The notes beneath the pieces are model-generated. The model saw only the letters and a program-made list of their open reading frames with translations. It made no database searches and was not told the DNA's origin. Source: Dechloromonas sp. A34 (GTDB taxonomy: Bacteria; Pseudomonadota; Gammaproteobacteria; Burkholderiales; Rhodocyclaceae). Taken from it: a stretch of DNA of 64,000 nucleotides. The translations under genes and the position numbers were made by a program. The stretch is from positions 4,154,001-4,218,000 of the forward strand of contig NZ_CP102486.1 in assembly GCF_026261605.1 (NCBI RefSeq), read 5' to 3'. This document shows, in pieces, positions 37,322 to 45,616 of the stretch. Within the stretch, counting starts at the first letter, position 1. Every line of letters starts with the position of its first letter.

Positions 37322-39019
37322 TTACAGATCTTCAGCGAGGATCATTTCGGTCAAGCCCTTGCCGGCCGCCACCATCGGGAAGACATTGGCACCCGGATCG
37401 ATGATGAAGTCCATGAAGACCAGATCGTCCTTATGCTCGGTGAAGGCCTTGCGCAGCGCCGGCTCGACATCCTCCGGCCGCTCGATCTTCATGCCGACAT
37501 GGCCATAGGACTCGGCCAGCTTGACGAAGTCGGGCAGCGACGTGACGTAGGACTGGGAATAACGCTTGGAATAGAACATCTCCTGCCACTGTCGCACCAT
37601 GCCCAGCATGCCGTTGTTCAGGTTGATGATCTTGATCGGGAAGCCGTACTGCTTGCAGGTCGAGAGCTCCTGGATGCACATCTGGATCGAGCCTTCGCCG
37701 GTCACGCAGGCGACCTGTGCCCCCGGATTGGCCATCAGTACACCCATGCCGTAGGGCAGACCGACACCCATCGTGCCCAGGCCACCGGAGTTGATCCAGC
37801 GCCGCGGCTTGTCGAATTTGTAGTATTGGGCGGCAAACATCTGGTGTTGGCCGACGTCGGAGGTAATGAAGGCATCGCCCTTCGTCACTTCATAGAGCTT
37901 CTCGATGACGAATTGCGGCATGATGTGTTCGGACTGCCGGTAGCGGAGGCTGTCGCGGCCACGCCACTCGTCGATCTGCTTCCACCAGTTGCCCACGTCA
38001 GGATCGGCTTTGAAGCCACCGTCGATCAGCTTGAGAATTTCGTCGAGCACATCGTTGACGTTGCCGACGATGGGCACGTCGACCTTGACCCGCTTGGAGA
38101 TCGACGACGGATCGATGTCGATATGGATGACGCGGCGCTTTTCCTCGCCGAAGTGTTCCGGATTGCCGATCACGCGATCATCGAAGCGCGCACCGACGGC
38201 CAGAATCACATCGGCGTAGTGCATGGCGTTGTTGGCTTCGAAGGTACCGTGCATGCCGAGCATGCCGACGAATTGCTTGTCGGTGGCCGGATAGCCACCG
38301 AGCCCCATCAGGGTGTTGGTGACCGGAAAATCGAGCTTGTGCGCGAGTTGTGTCAGCTTCTCGGCGGCATCGGAGAGAATGACCCCGCCCCCGGTATAGA
38401 TAACCGGGCGCTTGGCTTCCTGCAACAGCTGGACGGCTTTCTTGATCTGTCCGAGATGCCCCTTGACGACGGGGTTGTAGGAACGCATCTGGATCGCCTT
38501 GGGGTAATCGAATTCGCACATCTGGGCGGTAATATCCTTGGGGATATCAACGACCACCGGCCCTGGACGACCGGTTGCCGCAATGTGAAAAGCCTTCTTG
38601 ATGGTGACCGCCAGATCCTTGACATCCTTGACCAAGAAGTTGTGCTTGACACACGGACGGGTGATGCCGACCGTGTCGCACTCCTGGAAGGCATCCTGAC
38701 CGATGTACTGAGTCGGCACCTGGCCGCACAGCACGACCATCGGGATCGAATCCATGTAGGCGGTGGCGATCCCGGTCACGGTATTGGTCACGCCGGGGCC
38801 GGAGGTCACCAGGGCGACACCGACTTTCTGCGAGGAACGCGAGTAGGCATCGGCCGCGTGGACGGCTGCCTGTTCGTGACGAACCAGAACGTGCTTGACC
38901 TGTTCCTGCTTGAAAAGTGCATCATAAATGTGCAAAACGGAACCACCGGGGTAACCGAAAACACAATCGACCTTTTCTTCTTGCAGGCACCTGATTACAA
39001 TTTCTGCACCGCTGATCAT
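37322..39019 (-). CDS. ilvB: Acetolactate synthase catalytic (large) subunit
   Basis: 565 residues from the ATG at 39019 (MISGAEIVIRCLQEE); a TTG 15 nt earlier is possible. A thiamine diphosphate and FAD enzyme that starts valine, leucine and isoleucine synthesis. Features include VFGYPGGSVLHIYDAL, the catalytic Glu in VRHEQAAVHAADAY, the LMGLGGYPATD region and the ThDP motif GEGSIQMCIQELST...NNGMLGMVRQWQ. First gene of the ilv operon. Confidence 0.97.
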   Translation of the reverse strand: MISGAEIVIRCLQEEKVDCVFGYPGGSVLHIYDALFKQEQVKHVLVRHEQAAVHAADAYSRSSQKVGVALVTSGPGVTNTVTGIATAYMDSIPMVVLCGQVPTQYIGQDAFQECDTVGITRPCVKHNFLVKDVKDLAVTIKKAFHIAATGRPGPVVVDIPKDITAQMCEFDYPKAIQMRSYNPVVKGHLGQIKKAVQLLQEAKRPVIYTGGGVILSDAAEKLTQLAHKLDFPVTNTLMGLGGYPATDKQFVGMLGMHGTFEANNAMHYADVILAVGARFDDRVIGNPEHFGEEKRRVIHIDIDPSSISKRVKVDVPIVGNVNDVLDEILKLIDGGFKADPDVGNWWKQIDEWRGRDSLRYRQSEHIMPQFVIEKLYEVTKGDAFITSDVGQHQMFAAQYYKFDKPRRWINSGGLGTMGVGLPYGMGVLMANPGAQVACVTGEGSIQMCIQELSTCKQYGFPIKIINLNNGMLGMVRQWQEMFYSKRYSQSYVTSLPDFVKLAESYGHVGMKIERPEDVEPALRKAFTEHKDDLVFMDFIIDPGANVFPMVAAGKGLTEMILAEDL

Positions 39020-39142
39020 AATTCTTGAGCCCAAAAAAGCTGTTGCTTAAAAGGGCATAACCTTAATCGACCGCCCCCTTATCGGTCAAGGTTTCCCGGC
39101 ATATCCCCATAGCGCTCAAGGCTTTTACTGGAAGAGACAACC

Positions 39143-39706
39143 CTGGCATCACCCCAACAACTTTCGAGCTTTCTCGAAGCAGTCGAACGCCGGGCATTCA
39201 AACAAGCCATGTTCGCGGTCCACGACGAAGAAGCCGCTCTGGACATCGTTCAGGACTCCATGCTCAAGCTCGCCGAAAAATATGGCGACCGCCCCGAGGA
39301 GGAGTTCCCCATGCTCTTCCAGCGCATTCTGCAAAACACGATTCGCGACTTTTACCGGCGGAGCAAGGTTCGCTCGATGTGGACGACCGTCCTCTCGGCC
39401 TTTGCCCCGGATGACGATGATGACTACGATCCGCTCGAAACGCTCGCCGCTGACGAGGACGATGCCGGCCCGCGGACGCCGGAAAGCAAGTTGCTGCAGG
39501 CACAAACGCTGAACATCATTGATGGTGAAATAAAAAAACTGCCGGCACGTCAACGCGAAGCCTTCCTGATGCGTTACTGGGAAGACATGGACGTCGCTGA
39601 AACCGCAGCGGCGATGGGGTGCTCAGAAGGCAGCGTCAAAACCCATTGTTCGCGCGCTACCCACGCGCTGGCAGCCGCCCTGTCGGCAAAAGGCATAAAG
39701 CTATGA
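39143..39706 (+). CDS. RNA polymerase sigma factor, ECF-like (probable CTG start)
   Basis: 187 residues if started at CTG 39143, preceded by ggaagaga. The first ATG is at 39209 and would cut off ASPQQLSSFLEAVERRAFKQA, which is in frame and looks like genuine sigma region 2. Region 2 continues DEEAALDIVQDSMLKLAEKY, region 4 is LPARQREAFLMRYWEDMDVAETAAAMGCS and the linker is strongly acidic. The frame is closed by a stop at 39110 and contains no ATG, GTG or TTG before 39209. First gene of a coupled operon with DUF3619, DUF3106 and RDD genes. Confidence 0.85.
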   Translation: MASPQQLSSFLEAVERRAFKQAMFAVHDEEAALDIVQDSMLKLAEKYGDRPEEEFPMLFQRILQNTIRDFYRRSKVRSMWTTVLSAFAPDDDDDYDPLETLAADEDDAGPRTPESKLLQAQTLNIIDGEIKKLPARQREAFLMRYWEDMDVAETAAAMGCSEGSVKTHCSRATHALAAALSAKGIKL

Positions 39707-40086
39707 ATGAAGAACATTACGGCTACCGGATTCGGCAGGCGCTGAATCATGGATTGAAGGACATCCCGCCATCCGCCAACCGGCGCCTCGAGGCGGCACG
39801 CCATCTGGCGCTGTCGAAACAGAAGCAAGCCAAACCGCAACTGGCTCTGGCAGGTGGCGGCACCCACGCATTCAGTTCAGGTTCTGCTCCCCGGTATTTC
39901 AAGCAGACTCTTTCCGTTATCGCCTTGCTGCTCGGCATGTGGCTTTCCTTTTACTGGCATAGCGTCCAGTACGTAACCGAACTGCAAGACGTAGATAGCG
40001 CCCTGCTCGCCGACGACCTCCCGCCGGAGGCTTTTCTGGATAACGATTTCTTCGAATGGCTAAAAGACGATTCATCGGAGGACTAG
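39703..40086 (+). CDS. DUF3619 family membrane protein (possible sigma-factor partner)
   Basis: 127 residues, overlapping the sigma gene stop (ATGA). An N-terminal cytoplasmic helix (YGYRIRQALNHGLKDIPPSANRRLEAARHLAL) precedes one transmembrane helix (TLSVIALLLGMWLSFYW) and an acidic outside segment ending in FFEWLKDDSSED. Topology and position resemble anti-sigma factors; this is inference. It overlaps the next gene by 31 nt. Confidence 0.8.
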   Translation: MNEEHYGYRIRQALNHGLKDIPPSANRRLEAARHLALSKQKQAKPQLALAGGGTHAFSSGSAPRYFKQTLSVIALLLGMWLSFYWHSVQYVTELQDVDSALLADDLPPEAFLDNDFFEWLKDDSSED

Positions 40087-40598
40087 TCCTCTGCCTGGCA
40101 CTGGCCACAGCCCTGGCCGCCGAACCTCCTACCTCAGCCATTATCGGCACCCCACCGCAACCCGACTGGATTCAGCTTAGCGACCAGCAAAAGCGCGTCC
40201 TCGCTCCTCTCGCCAAGGACTGGGACAAGATGGAAAGCATTCGCAAGAAAAAATGGCTAGGAATTGCCGACCGTTACCCAGCAATGAAGCCAGAAGAACA
40301 GCAACGTATGCAGGACCGCATGCGCGAGTGGTCGAAGCTGACACCGGAACAACGCGCGAAGATTCGCGACACCTACAAGGATTTCAATCAGTTGCCGCCC
40401 GAACAGAAACGGGTGGTCAAGCAAAAATGGCAAGCCTATTCCAACCTTTCGGACGAAGAGAAGCAACGTCTCCGCGAATCCGGAAAATCGGCGAAACTGC
40501 TTGCCCCGATAAGCGCACCCGCAGACCCGACGAGTATCAACACGAGCACAACCACTGCTGCCCCAGCCCCCGGCGCTGAAGCCGCCAAAGCACAATGA
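40056..40598 (+). CDS. DUF3106 family exported protein
   Basis: 180 residues with a signal peptide (GLVLCLALATALAAE). The mature part repeats LSDQQKRVLAPLAKDWDKM, KKWLGIADRYPAMKPEEQQR, MREWSKLTPEQRAKIRDTY and LPPEQKRVVKQKW, a series of helical units reminiscent of periplasmic Spy/CpxP-like proteins. The C-terminus is Ala/Pro/Thr-rich. Perhaps a periplasmic stress sensor for the sigma system; function unproven. Confidence 0.82.
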   Translation: MAKRRFIGGLVLCLALATALAAEPPTSAIIGTPPQPDWIQLSDQQKRVLAPLAKDWDKMESIRKKKWLGIADRYPAMKPEEQQRMQDRMREWSKLTPEQRAKIRDTYKDFNQLPPEQKRVVKQKWQAYSNLSDEEKQRLRESGKSAKLLAPISAPADPTSINTSTTTAAPAPGAEAAKAQ

Positions 40599-41011
40599 GT
40601 AGCCCGCTTCCTGGAATTGGCCGACGCCTGGCCAGCATGCTCTATGAAGGCCTGGTCGTCTTTTCGATTCTGCTCATCGGTTTCTGGCTGCCACAAGCCC
40701 TGCTCTCTGGCGTCGGCCTGGGTTTCAGCGCACGCGGCCTGTGGCTGCACGTCCTTGTCTTGTTGATGCTCTATTTCCTGTGGTTCTGGCTCAATGGCGG
40801 GCAAACGCTACCGATGAAGACCTGGAAACTGAAGCTCGCCAACCCGGATGGCAGCCGGCCGCGCCCAGCCCAAGCGCTACTGCGCTATCTGGCAGCATGG
40901 CCAAGCATCCTGTTGTTCGGTATCGGCATACTTTGGGCGCTCGTGGACAAGGACAAGCAATTCCTCCACGACCGGATTGCCGGGACCCGAATCGTCAGCA
41001 GCGCCGATTGA
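40595..41011 (+). CDS. RDD family membrane protein
   Basis: 138 residues with three to four hydrophobic helices. Starts PGIGRRLASMLYEGLVV, the R.....Y.G pattern of RDD domains, and has GGQTLPMKTWKLKL and a terminal DRIAGTRIV. It overlaps DUF3106 by 4 nt and closes the sigma operon. Convergent with lptG, whose stop abuts it. Function unknown. Confidence 0.87.
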   Translation: MSSPLPGIGRRLASMLYEGLVVFSILLIGFWLPQALLSGVGLGFSARGLWLHVLVLLMLYFLWFWLNGGQTLPMKTWKLKLANPDGSRPRPAQALLRYLAAWPSILLFGIGILWALVDKDKQFLHDRIAGTRIVSSAD

Positions 41012-42097
41012 TCAGCGGCGCTCCACCCACCACATCAAGCTGATTGCCGCCAGCAGGAACAGGGCTGACGGCAGCGTCGCACTGGCGAACGGTGGCCAGG
41101 CGTTGATCAGTCCGAGATTCGAAAACAAGCCGTTCAGCGCGTAGAACAGAATCCCGAGCATCACGCCGGCAAAGATACGCAAGCTGACGCCGCCGACCCG
41201 GTTGTGCGAATAGCCGAAGGGCAAGGCCAGCGCCACCATGACCAGCGCCGCCAGCGGATAGACCAGCTTCTTCCAGATGGCGATTTCGTAACGCTCCGTC
41301 TGCTGCTTGTTGTCGGATAAATGCCGGGTGTAGTTGAGCAGCCCGACCATCGACATCCGCTCCGGGGCAACCATCAGGACTGCCAGCAAATCGGGCGTCA
41401 CCGCCGAATGCCACTCGGCAGTTTTGCTACGCTCGACACGCGACGTATCGCCCTCGAGTACAGTCCTGACCACGCCTTTCAATTGCCAGCGCTCGGGCGG
41501 CTCGAAAACCCCCTGTTCTGCATCGGTGACGGACTCAAGGGCATTTTGACTGTCGAATTTATAGATGCGCAGTTTGTTCAGCTTGCCGTCCGGGGTCGCC
41601 TCGCGGATATTGATGAAACTGCGGCCATCCTTGACCCAGACGCCGGTCTCGAACCCCTGCTGCGCAATCACCCGGCTCAGCGCCTTGGCCTTGATTTCCT
41701 GCCCCAGACGCTCTGAAAACGGCACCAGGCCCTCGCCTACCACAAACGTCAACAGCGCAAGCAAGCCAGCCACCCGAAACAGGGTCATCAGCAAATCTTT
41801 GGTCGCCAAACCCGAGGCACGCAAGACAGCAATTTCCGAATGGCGGGCCAAGGTGGAAAGGGCGTACAGGGTTCCGATCAGCGTCGCAATCGGAATCAGT
41901 TCATAGACCAGGCCAGGCAGGCTCAATGTGACGAACAGCACGGCATGACCCAGTTGGTAGCCATTGCGGCCGACATGCCGCAACTCGTTGATCAGATCAA
42001 AAAAGCCGAAGAGCGCCAGAAAGGCGGCAAGAACAAGGAAGACCGCGGCAAAAGTCTCGCGCATCAGGTAGCGCTGATAGAGGCATGGCCTAAACAT
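41012..42097 (-). CDS. lptG: LPS export permease LptG
   Basis: 361 residues from the ATG at 42097, which overlaps the lptF stop by 1 nt. One of the two transmembrane subunits of the LptB2FG transporter that extracts LPS from the inner membrane. TM helices at the N-terminus (YLMRETFAAVFLVLAAFLAL), a periplasmic jellyroll in the middle and three C-terminal helices including GYSHNRVGGVSLRIFAG match YjgP/YjgQ proteins. Confidence 0.95.
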   Translation of the reverse strand: MFRPCLYQRYLMRETFAAVFLVLAAFLALFGFFDLINELRHVGRNGYQLGHAVLFVTLSLPGLVYELIPIATLIGTLYALSTLARHSEIAVLRASGLATKDLLMTLFRVAGLLALLTFVVGEGLVPFSERLGQEIKAKALSRVIAQQGFETGVWVKDGRSFINIREATPDGKLNKLRIYKFDSQNALESVTDAEQGVFEPPERWQLKGVVRTVLEGDTSRVERSKTAEWHSAVTPDLLAVLMVAPERMSMVGLLNYTRHLSDNKQQTERYEIAIWKKLVYPLAALVMVALALPFGYSHNRVGGVSLRIFAGVMLGILFYALNGLFSNLGLINAWPPFASATLPSALFLLAAISLMWWVERR

Positions 42098-43176
42098 CAA
42101 CCGCCCCTTTGCCATGGCATGCGGATCGCCACGCGCTTGTAGAACAGCAACAACAGCGGCAGAAGCATCATCGCATGCACAACCCAGACGCCGATCCAGA
42201 AAGATAGCTTGCCCTGAGCTACCCAAGCCTGACTGACGGAAATCAGGTTGCTGTAGATGGCATAGATGAGAATGGCGATCAGCATATTGACCGAACGTCC
42301 AGCGCGCGGATTGACGTAGGAGAGCGGAATGGCGAGCAGCGCGAGGATCAGTGCCGAAACCGGCATCCCGATGCGCCAAAGCAATTCGCCACGGGCCTGA
42401 TTGCTGTCTTCGAATACCAGTTCGGTAATCGGCAGGCGGTTGGGGGAGCGCTCAGCCGGTTTGGCCACGCCATCTTCGGTCCGCACCCGGTAACGTTCGA
42501 ACTCCATCACCTTGAACTCGGGTGTCCCGGGCTCGACTTCATAGCGCCGCCCTTTCTTCAGCACGACAAAACGGTCGCCATTCTCCGAAGTCTCCTGATG
42601 CCCCGAGTCGGACATCACCACCCCCAACTTGCCTTCCTGGATGGTGGCGACAAATACATTGCCGACCTGGCTGGCATCGTCAGCCATCGCTTCGACGAAA
42701 AAGACCCGCTGCCCCCGCTTCGCCTCGCGAAAACTGCCCGGAGAAACCTGGGACAACTCGCTACGCGCCGACAGCTTCTGCTTGTATTCCGCCGTATTGA
42801 AATTCGCCCACGGCGACAGAAAACCGGAGAGCACCGCAATCGCGATGACGACCGGCAGAGCAAAGCGCAGGACCGGCCACATCCAGGCCGTCAACGGCTG
42901 ACCGCAGGAAAACCAGACCACCATTTCCGAATCGCGGTAGGCGCGGGATAAACTCAGCAAAATCGAGACGAAAAGCGTCAACGAGAGCAAAATCGGCATG
43001 AAGTTCAAGGCGGCGAAGCCCAGCAACGAGGCCACGGCTTCGGGCGCAATGTGTCCGCCGGCTGCGTCCTTGAGCAGGCGGATCAATTGCGTGGAAGTCA
43101 GGATGGCCAGCAATGCGACGCTGATGCCAGCCGCTGCCTGAGCGAATTCGCGCCGGGCGGCGCGCTCGAATATCAT
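42097..43176 (-). CDS. lptF: LPS export permease LptF
   Basis: 359 residues. N-terminal MIFERAARREFAQAAAGIS, helices at about 10-120, a periplasmic beta domain and C-terminal helices with IPLSYVNPRAGRSVNMLIAI. Partner of LptG in the LPS ABC transporter. Divergent from pepA with a 71-nt shared promoter region. Confidence 0.95.
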   Translation of the reverse strand: MIFERAARREFAQAAAGISVALLAILTSTQLIRLLKDAAGGHIAPEAVASLLGFAALNFMPILLSLTLFVSILLSLSRAYRDSEMVVWFSCGQPLTAWMWPVLRFALPVVIAIAVLSGFLSPWANFNTAEYKQKLSARSELSQVSPGSFREAKRGQRVFFVEAMADDASQVGNVFVATIQEGKLGVVMSDSGHQETSENGDRFVVLKKGRRYEVEPGTPEFKVMEFERYRVRTEDGVAKPAERSPNRLPITELVFEDSNQARGELLWRIGMPVSALILALLAIPLSYVNPRAGRSVNMLIAILIYAIYSNLISVSQAWVAQGKLSFWIGVWVVHAMMLLPLLLLFYKRVAIRMPWQRGG

Positions 43177-43179
43177 GCT

Positions 43180-43209
43180 TTGACGAAACCGAAAAAATGC
43201 GGGGATAAT
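43180..43209 (+). promoter_or_regulatory. Probable pepA promoter
   Basis: TTGACG and GATAAT separated by 18 nt, ending about 38 nt before the pepA GTG, in the lptF-pepA divergent gap. Read by eye. Confidence 0.45.
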
Positions 43210-43247
43210 CCCCCAAATACTGATATTTCCCCGAACAGGAGCAGCCT

Positions 43248-44744
43248 GTGGAATTTAGCATAAAAAGCGGTAGCCCGGAAAAGCAGCGCACTGCCTGTGT
43301 CGTTGCCGGGGTATTCGAGTCGAGAAAGCTCACACTGCCGGCAGAACTCCTCGACAAGGCCGCCAACGGCTATATTTCGGACATCGTCCGCCGTGGCGAC
43401 ATGGAGGGCAAGAGCGGCAGCACGCTGCTTCTGCACAATGTACCGGGGACCCTGTGCGATCGCGTCCTGCTGGTCGGACTCGGCAAGGAAAAGGACTTCC
43501 GCGAGAAGGAATTCGGCAATGCAGTTCGGACCGCCGTCAAGACGCTTAACGAAACCGGCGCCTTCGACGCCTCAATCTTCCTGACCGAACTCGCTGTCAA
43601 GAAACGCAGCATCGCCTGGCGGGTTCGCCAGACGACAATGATCGCGCTCGATGCAACCTATCGCTTCGACCACTACAAGAGCAAGAAAGACGAAGTCCGT
43701 CGCCCGCTGCGCAAATTGACCCTCGGCGTTGAACGGCGCAGCGAGCTGGCCCAGGCCGAGGAGGCGCTGAGCCAGGGCATAGCGATAGCCCAAGGCATGG
43801 CGCTGACCAAGACGCTCGGCAACCTGCCGCCCAATGTCTGCCACCCGACCTACCTTGCCAAGCAGGCCCAAGCCATGGCCGGCGAATTCAAGCTGGATTG
43901 CGAGATTCTCGAACGCGCCGACATGGAAAAGCTCGGCATGAACTCGCTGCTTGCGGTGGCACAGGGTGCTCATCAGCCCCCCAAATTGATTGTGCTGACC
44001 TACAAGGGCGCAAAGGCGGCTGAAAAGCCGCTAGTCCTGGTCGGCAAGGGCGTCACCTTCGATACCGGCGGCATTTCGCTCAAACCAGGCGCCGACATGG
44101 ACGAGATGAAGTACGACATGTGCGGCGCTGCCAGCGTGCTCGGCGTCATGCAGGCGGTGGCCCGCATGGCGCTGCCGATCAACCTGACCGTGATCGTGCC
44201 CGCTACCGAGAACATGCCCGGCGGCAACGCCACCAGGCCCGGCGATATCGTGACCTCGATGTCGGGGCAGACCATCGAAATCCTCAACACCGATGCCGAA
44301 GGCCGCCTGATCCTGTGCGACGCCCTGACCTATGCCGAGCGCTTCGAACCGGATACGGTGATCGACGTCGCAACCCTGACCGGTGCTTGCGTGGTTGCCT
44401 TGGGCGGCGTCGCCAGCGGCCTGTTCGCCAACAAGGATGCCCTGGCCCGCGAACTACTCGAGGCCGGTGACGAAGCCCACGACCGCGCCTGGCACATGCC
44501 GCTCTGGGACGACTACCAGGAACTGCTGAAGAGTCCGTTCGCCGACATGTCCAACATCGGCGGTCGCTGGGGCGGCGCCATCACGGCCGCCTGCTTCTTG
44601 TCGCGTTACACCAAGAAATACGACTGGGCCCACCTCGACATCGCCGGCACCGCCTGGAAATCCGGGGCCGACAAGGGCGCCACCGGCCGCCCGGTACCGC
44701 TGTTGCTGCACTACATCCTGCAACGCGCCGGCAAGCTCAATTGA
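43248..44744 (+). CDS. pepA: Leucyl aminopeptidase
   Basis: 498 residues, starting with GTG behind AGGAG. M17 peptidase; PepA also binds DNA at Xer sites. Metal and catalytic motifs: VGKGVTFDTGGISLKPG, MKYDMCGAAS, NTDAEGRLILCDALTYAE. It overlaps holC by 4 nt (TTGA). Normal length. Confidence 0.97.
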   Translation: MEFSIKSGSPEKQRTACVVAGVFESRKLTLPAELLDKAANGYISDIVRRGDMEGKSGSTLLLHNVPGTLCDRVLLVGLGKEKDFREKEFGNAVRTAVKTLNETGAFDASIFLTELAVKKRSIAWRVRQTTMIALDATYRFDHYKSKKDEVRRPLRKLTLGVERRSELAQAEEALSQGIAIAQGMALTKTLGNLPPNVCHPTYLAKQAQAMAGEFKLDCEILERADMEKLGMNSLLAVAQGAHQPPKLIVLTYKGAKAAEKPLVLVGKGVTFDTGGISLKPGADMDEMKYDMCGAASVLGVMQAVARMALPINLTVIVPATENMPGGNATRPGDIVTSMSGQTIEILNTDAEGRLILCDALTYAERFEPDTVIDVATLTGACVVALGGVASGLFANKDALARELLEAGDEAHDRAWHMPLWDDYQELLKSPFADMSNIGGRWGGAITAACFLSRYTKKYDWAHLDIAGTAWKSGADKGATGRPVPLLLHYILQRAGKLN

Positions 44745-45163
44745 CCCAGGTTTTCTTTTACCACGGCGCAGCGGACAAGATTGCCGCCGCCTGCGCCCTG
44801 CTTGGCGGGGCATACACCAAGAAGAAACCGATGCTGGTCTTCGCCCCCGAAAGTGCGGTCGCCAACAGCCTCGACCGCATGCTGTGGACGCATTCCTCCC
44901 TCAGCTTCGTGCCGCACTGCCGTGCCGACTCGCCACTGGCGGCCGAAACGCCGATCCTGATCACCGACACGCTGGAATCCATTCCCCAGGACGAGCGCCT
45001 GATGAATCTCAGCCAGGTCATCCCTCCGGGCTTTTCCCGCTTCCAGAGCCTAATCGAGGTGGTCGGCCAGGAAGAAGAGGAACGTAGCGCCGCCCGCGAA
45101 CGGGTCAAGTTCTACAAGGATCGTGGCTACGAAGTCCGCTACTTCGACTTGAGCGAGCGCTAG
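44741..45163 (+). CDS. holC: DNA polymerase III chi subunit
   Basis: 140 residues starting with TTG that overlaps the pepA stop. TQVFFYHGAADKIAAACALL at the N-terminus and VIPPGFSRFQSLIEVV in the second half are typical of HolC, which links SSB to the clamp loader. pepA-holC-valS is the usual order. Confidence 0.93.
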   Translation: MTQVFFYHGAADKIAAACALLGGAYTKKKPMLVFAPESAVANSLDRMLWTHSSLSFVPHCRADSPLAAETPILITDTLESIPQDERLMNLSQVIPPGFSRFQSLIEVVGQEEEERSAARERVKFYKDRGYEVRYFDLSER

Positions 45164-45167
45164 CCCG

Positions 45168-45551
45168 ATGCCCAGCCCCATCCTCGCCCGTGCCGATGCG
45201 CTGATGCAACGCCGGCGCCAGAACAGCGCCGAAGCCGACGACATTCCGGTACTGACCGATAGTGTGGAACCGATCGATTCCGACGACGATGTGCCGGTCC
45301 TGCTCGACGTCGAATCCTTCGTGGAACCGGAGCCACCCGTCGCGGAAATTGAAGAGGCGGAGCCGGTTGTGCCGCTCGCTGAAGCGCATGAACCAGCTTT
45401 CGATGCCGCCCTGCGCGACATCCTCGCCCACGAACTGGCCCGCCGCGTCGAACAGCGCATCGCGGCCGAACTGCCACGGATCATCGAGGCCACGGTCCGC
45501 GATTTTCTGGCCGAGCAGGAAAACATCACCGCCCTGCAGTCGCGCGACTGA
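45168..45551 (+). CDS. Acidic protein of unknown function between holC and valS
   Basis: 127 residues, strongly acidic in the first half, with near-repeats DDIPVLTDSVEP and DDVPVLLDVESF, a Pro/Glu-rich spacer, then a C-terminal amphipathic helix region (FDAALRDILAHELARRVEQ, LPRIIEATVRDFLAEQ). The DIPVLTD pattern recalls the betaproteobacterial DUF2486 proteins; the match is uncertain. Starts 4 nt after holC, so it is in the operon. Function unknown. Confidence 0.7.
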   Translation: MPSPILARADALMQRRRQNSAEADDIPVLTDSVEPIDSDDDVPVLLDVESFVEPEPPVAEIEEAEPVVPLAEAHEPAFDAALRDILAHELARRVEQRIAAELPRIIEATVRDFLAEQENITALQSRD

Positions 45552-45616
45552 GAAGGCGGCTTAGCCGGGGCAGCGCTCCGGTATAATCATGGGTTTTCCC
45601 CTTTTCCGACAAGCCC

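Noticed and set aside
37292..39028. 578-codon open frame antisense to ilvB
   Set aside because: Mirrors ilvB, which has complete catalytic motifs; no independent start signal.
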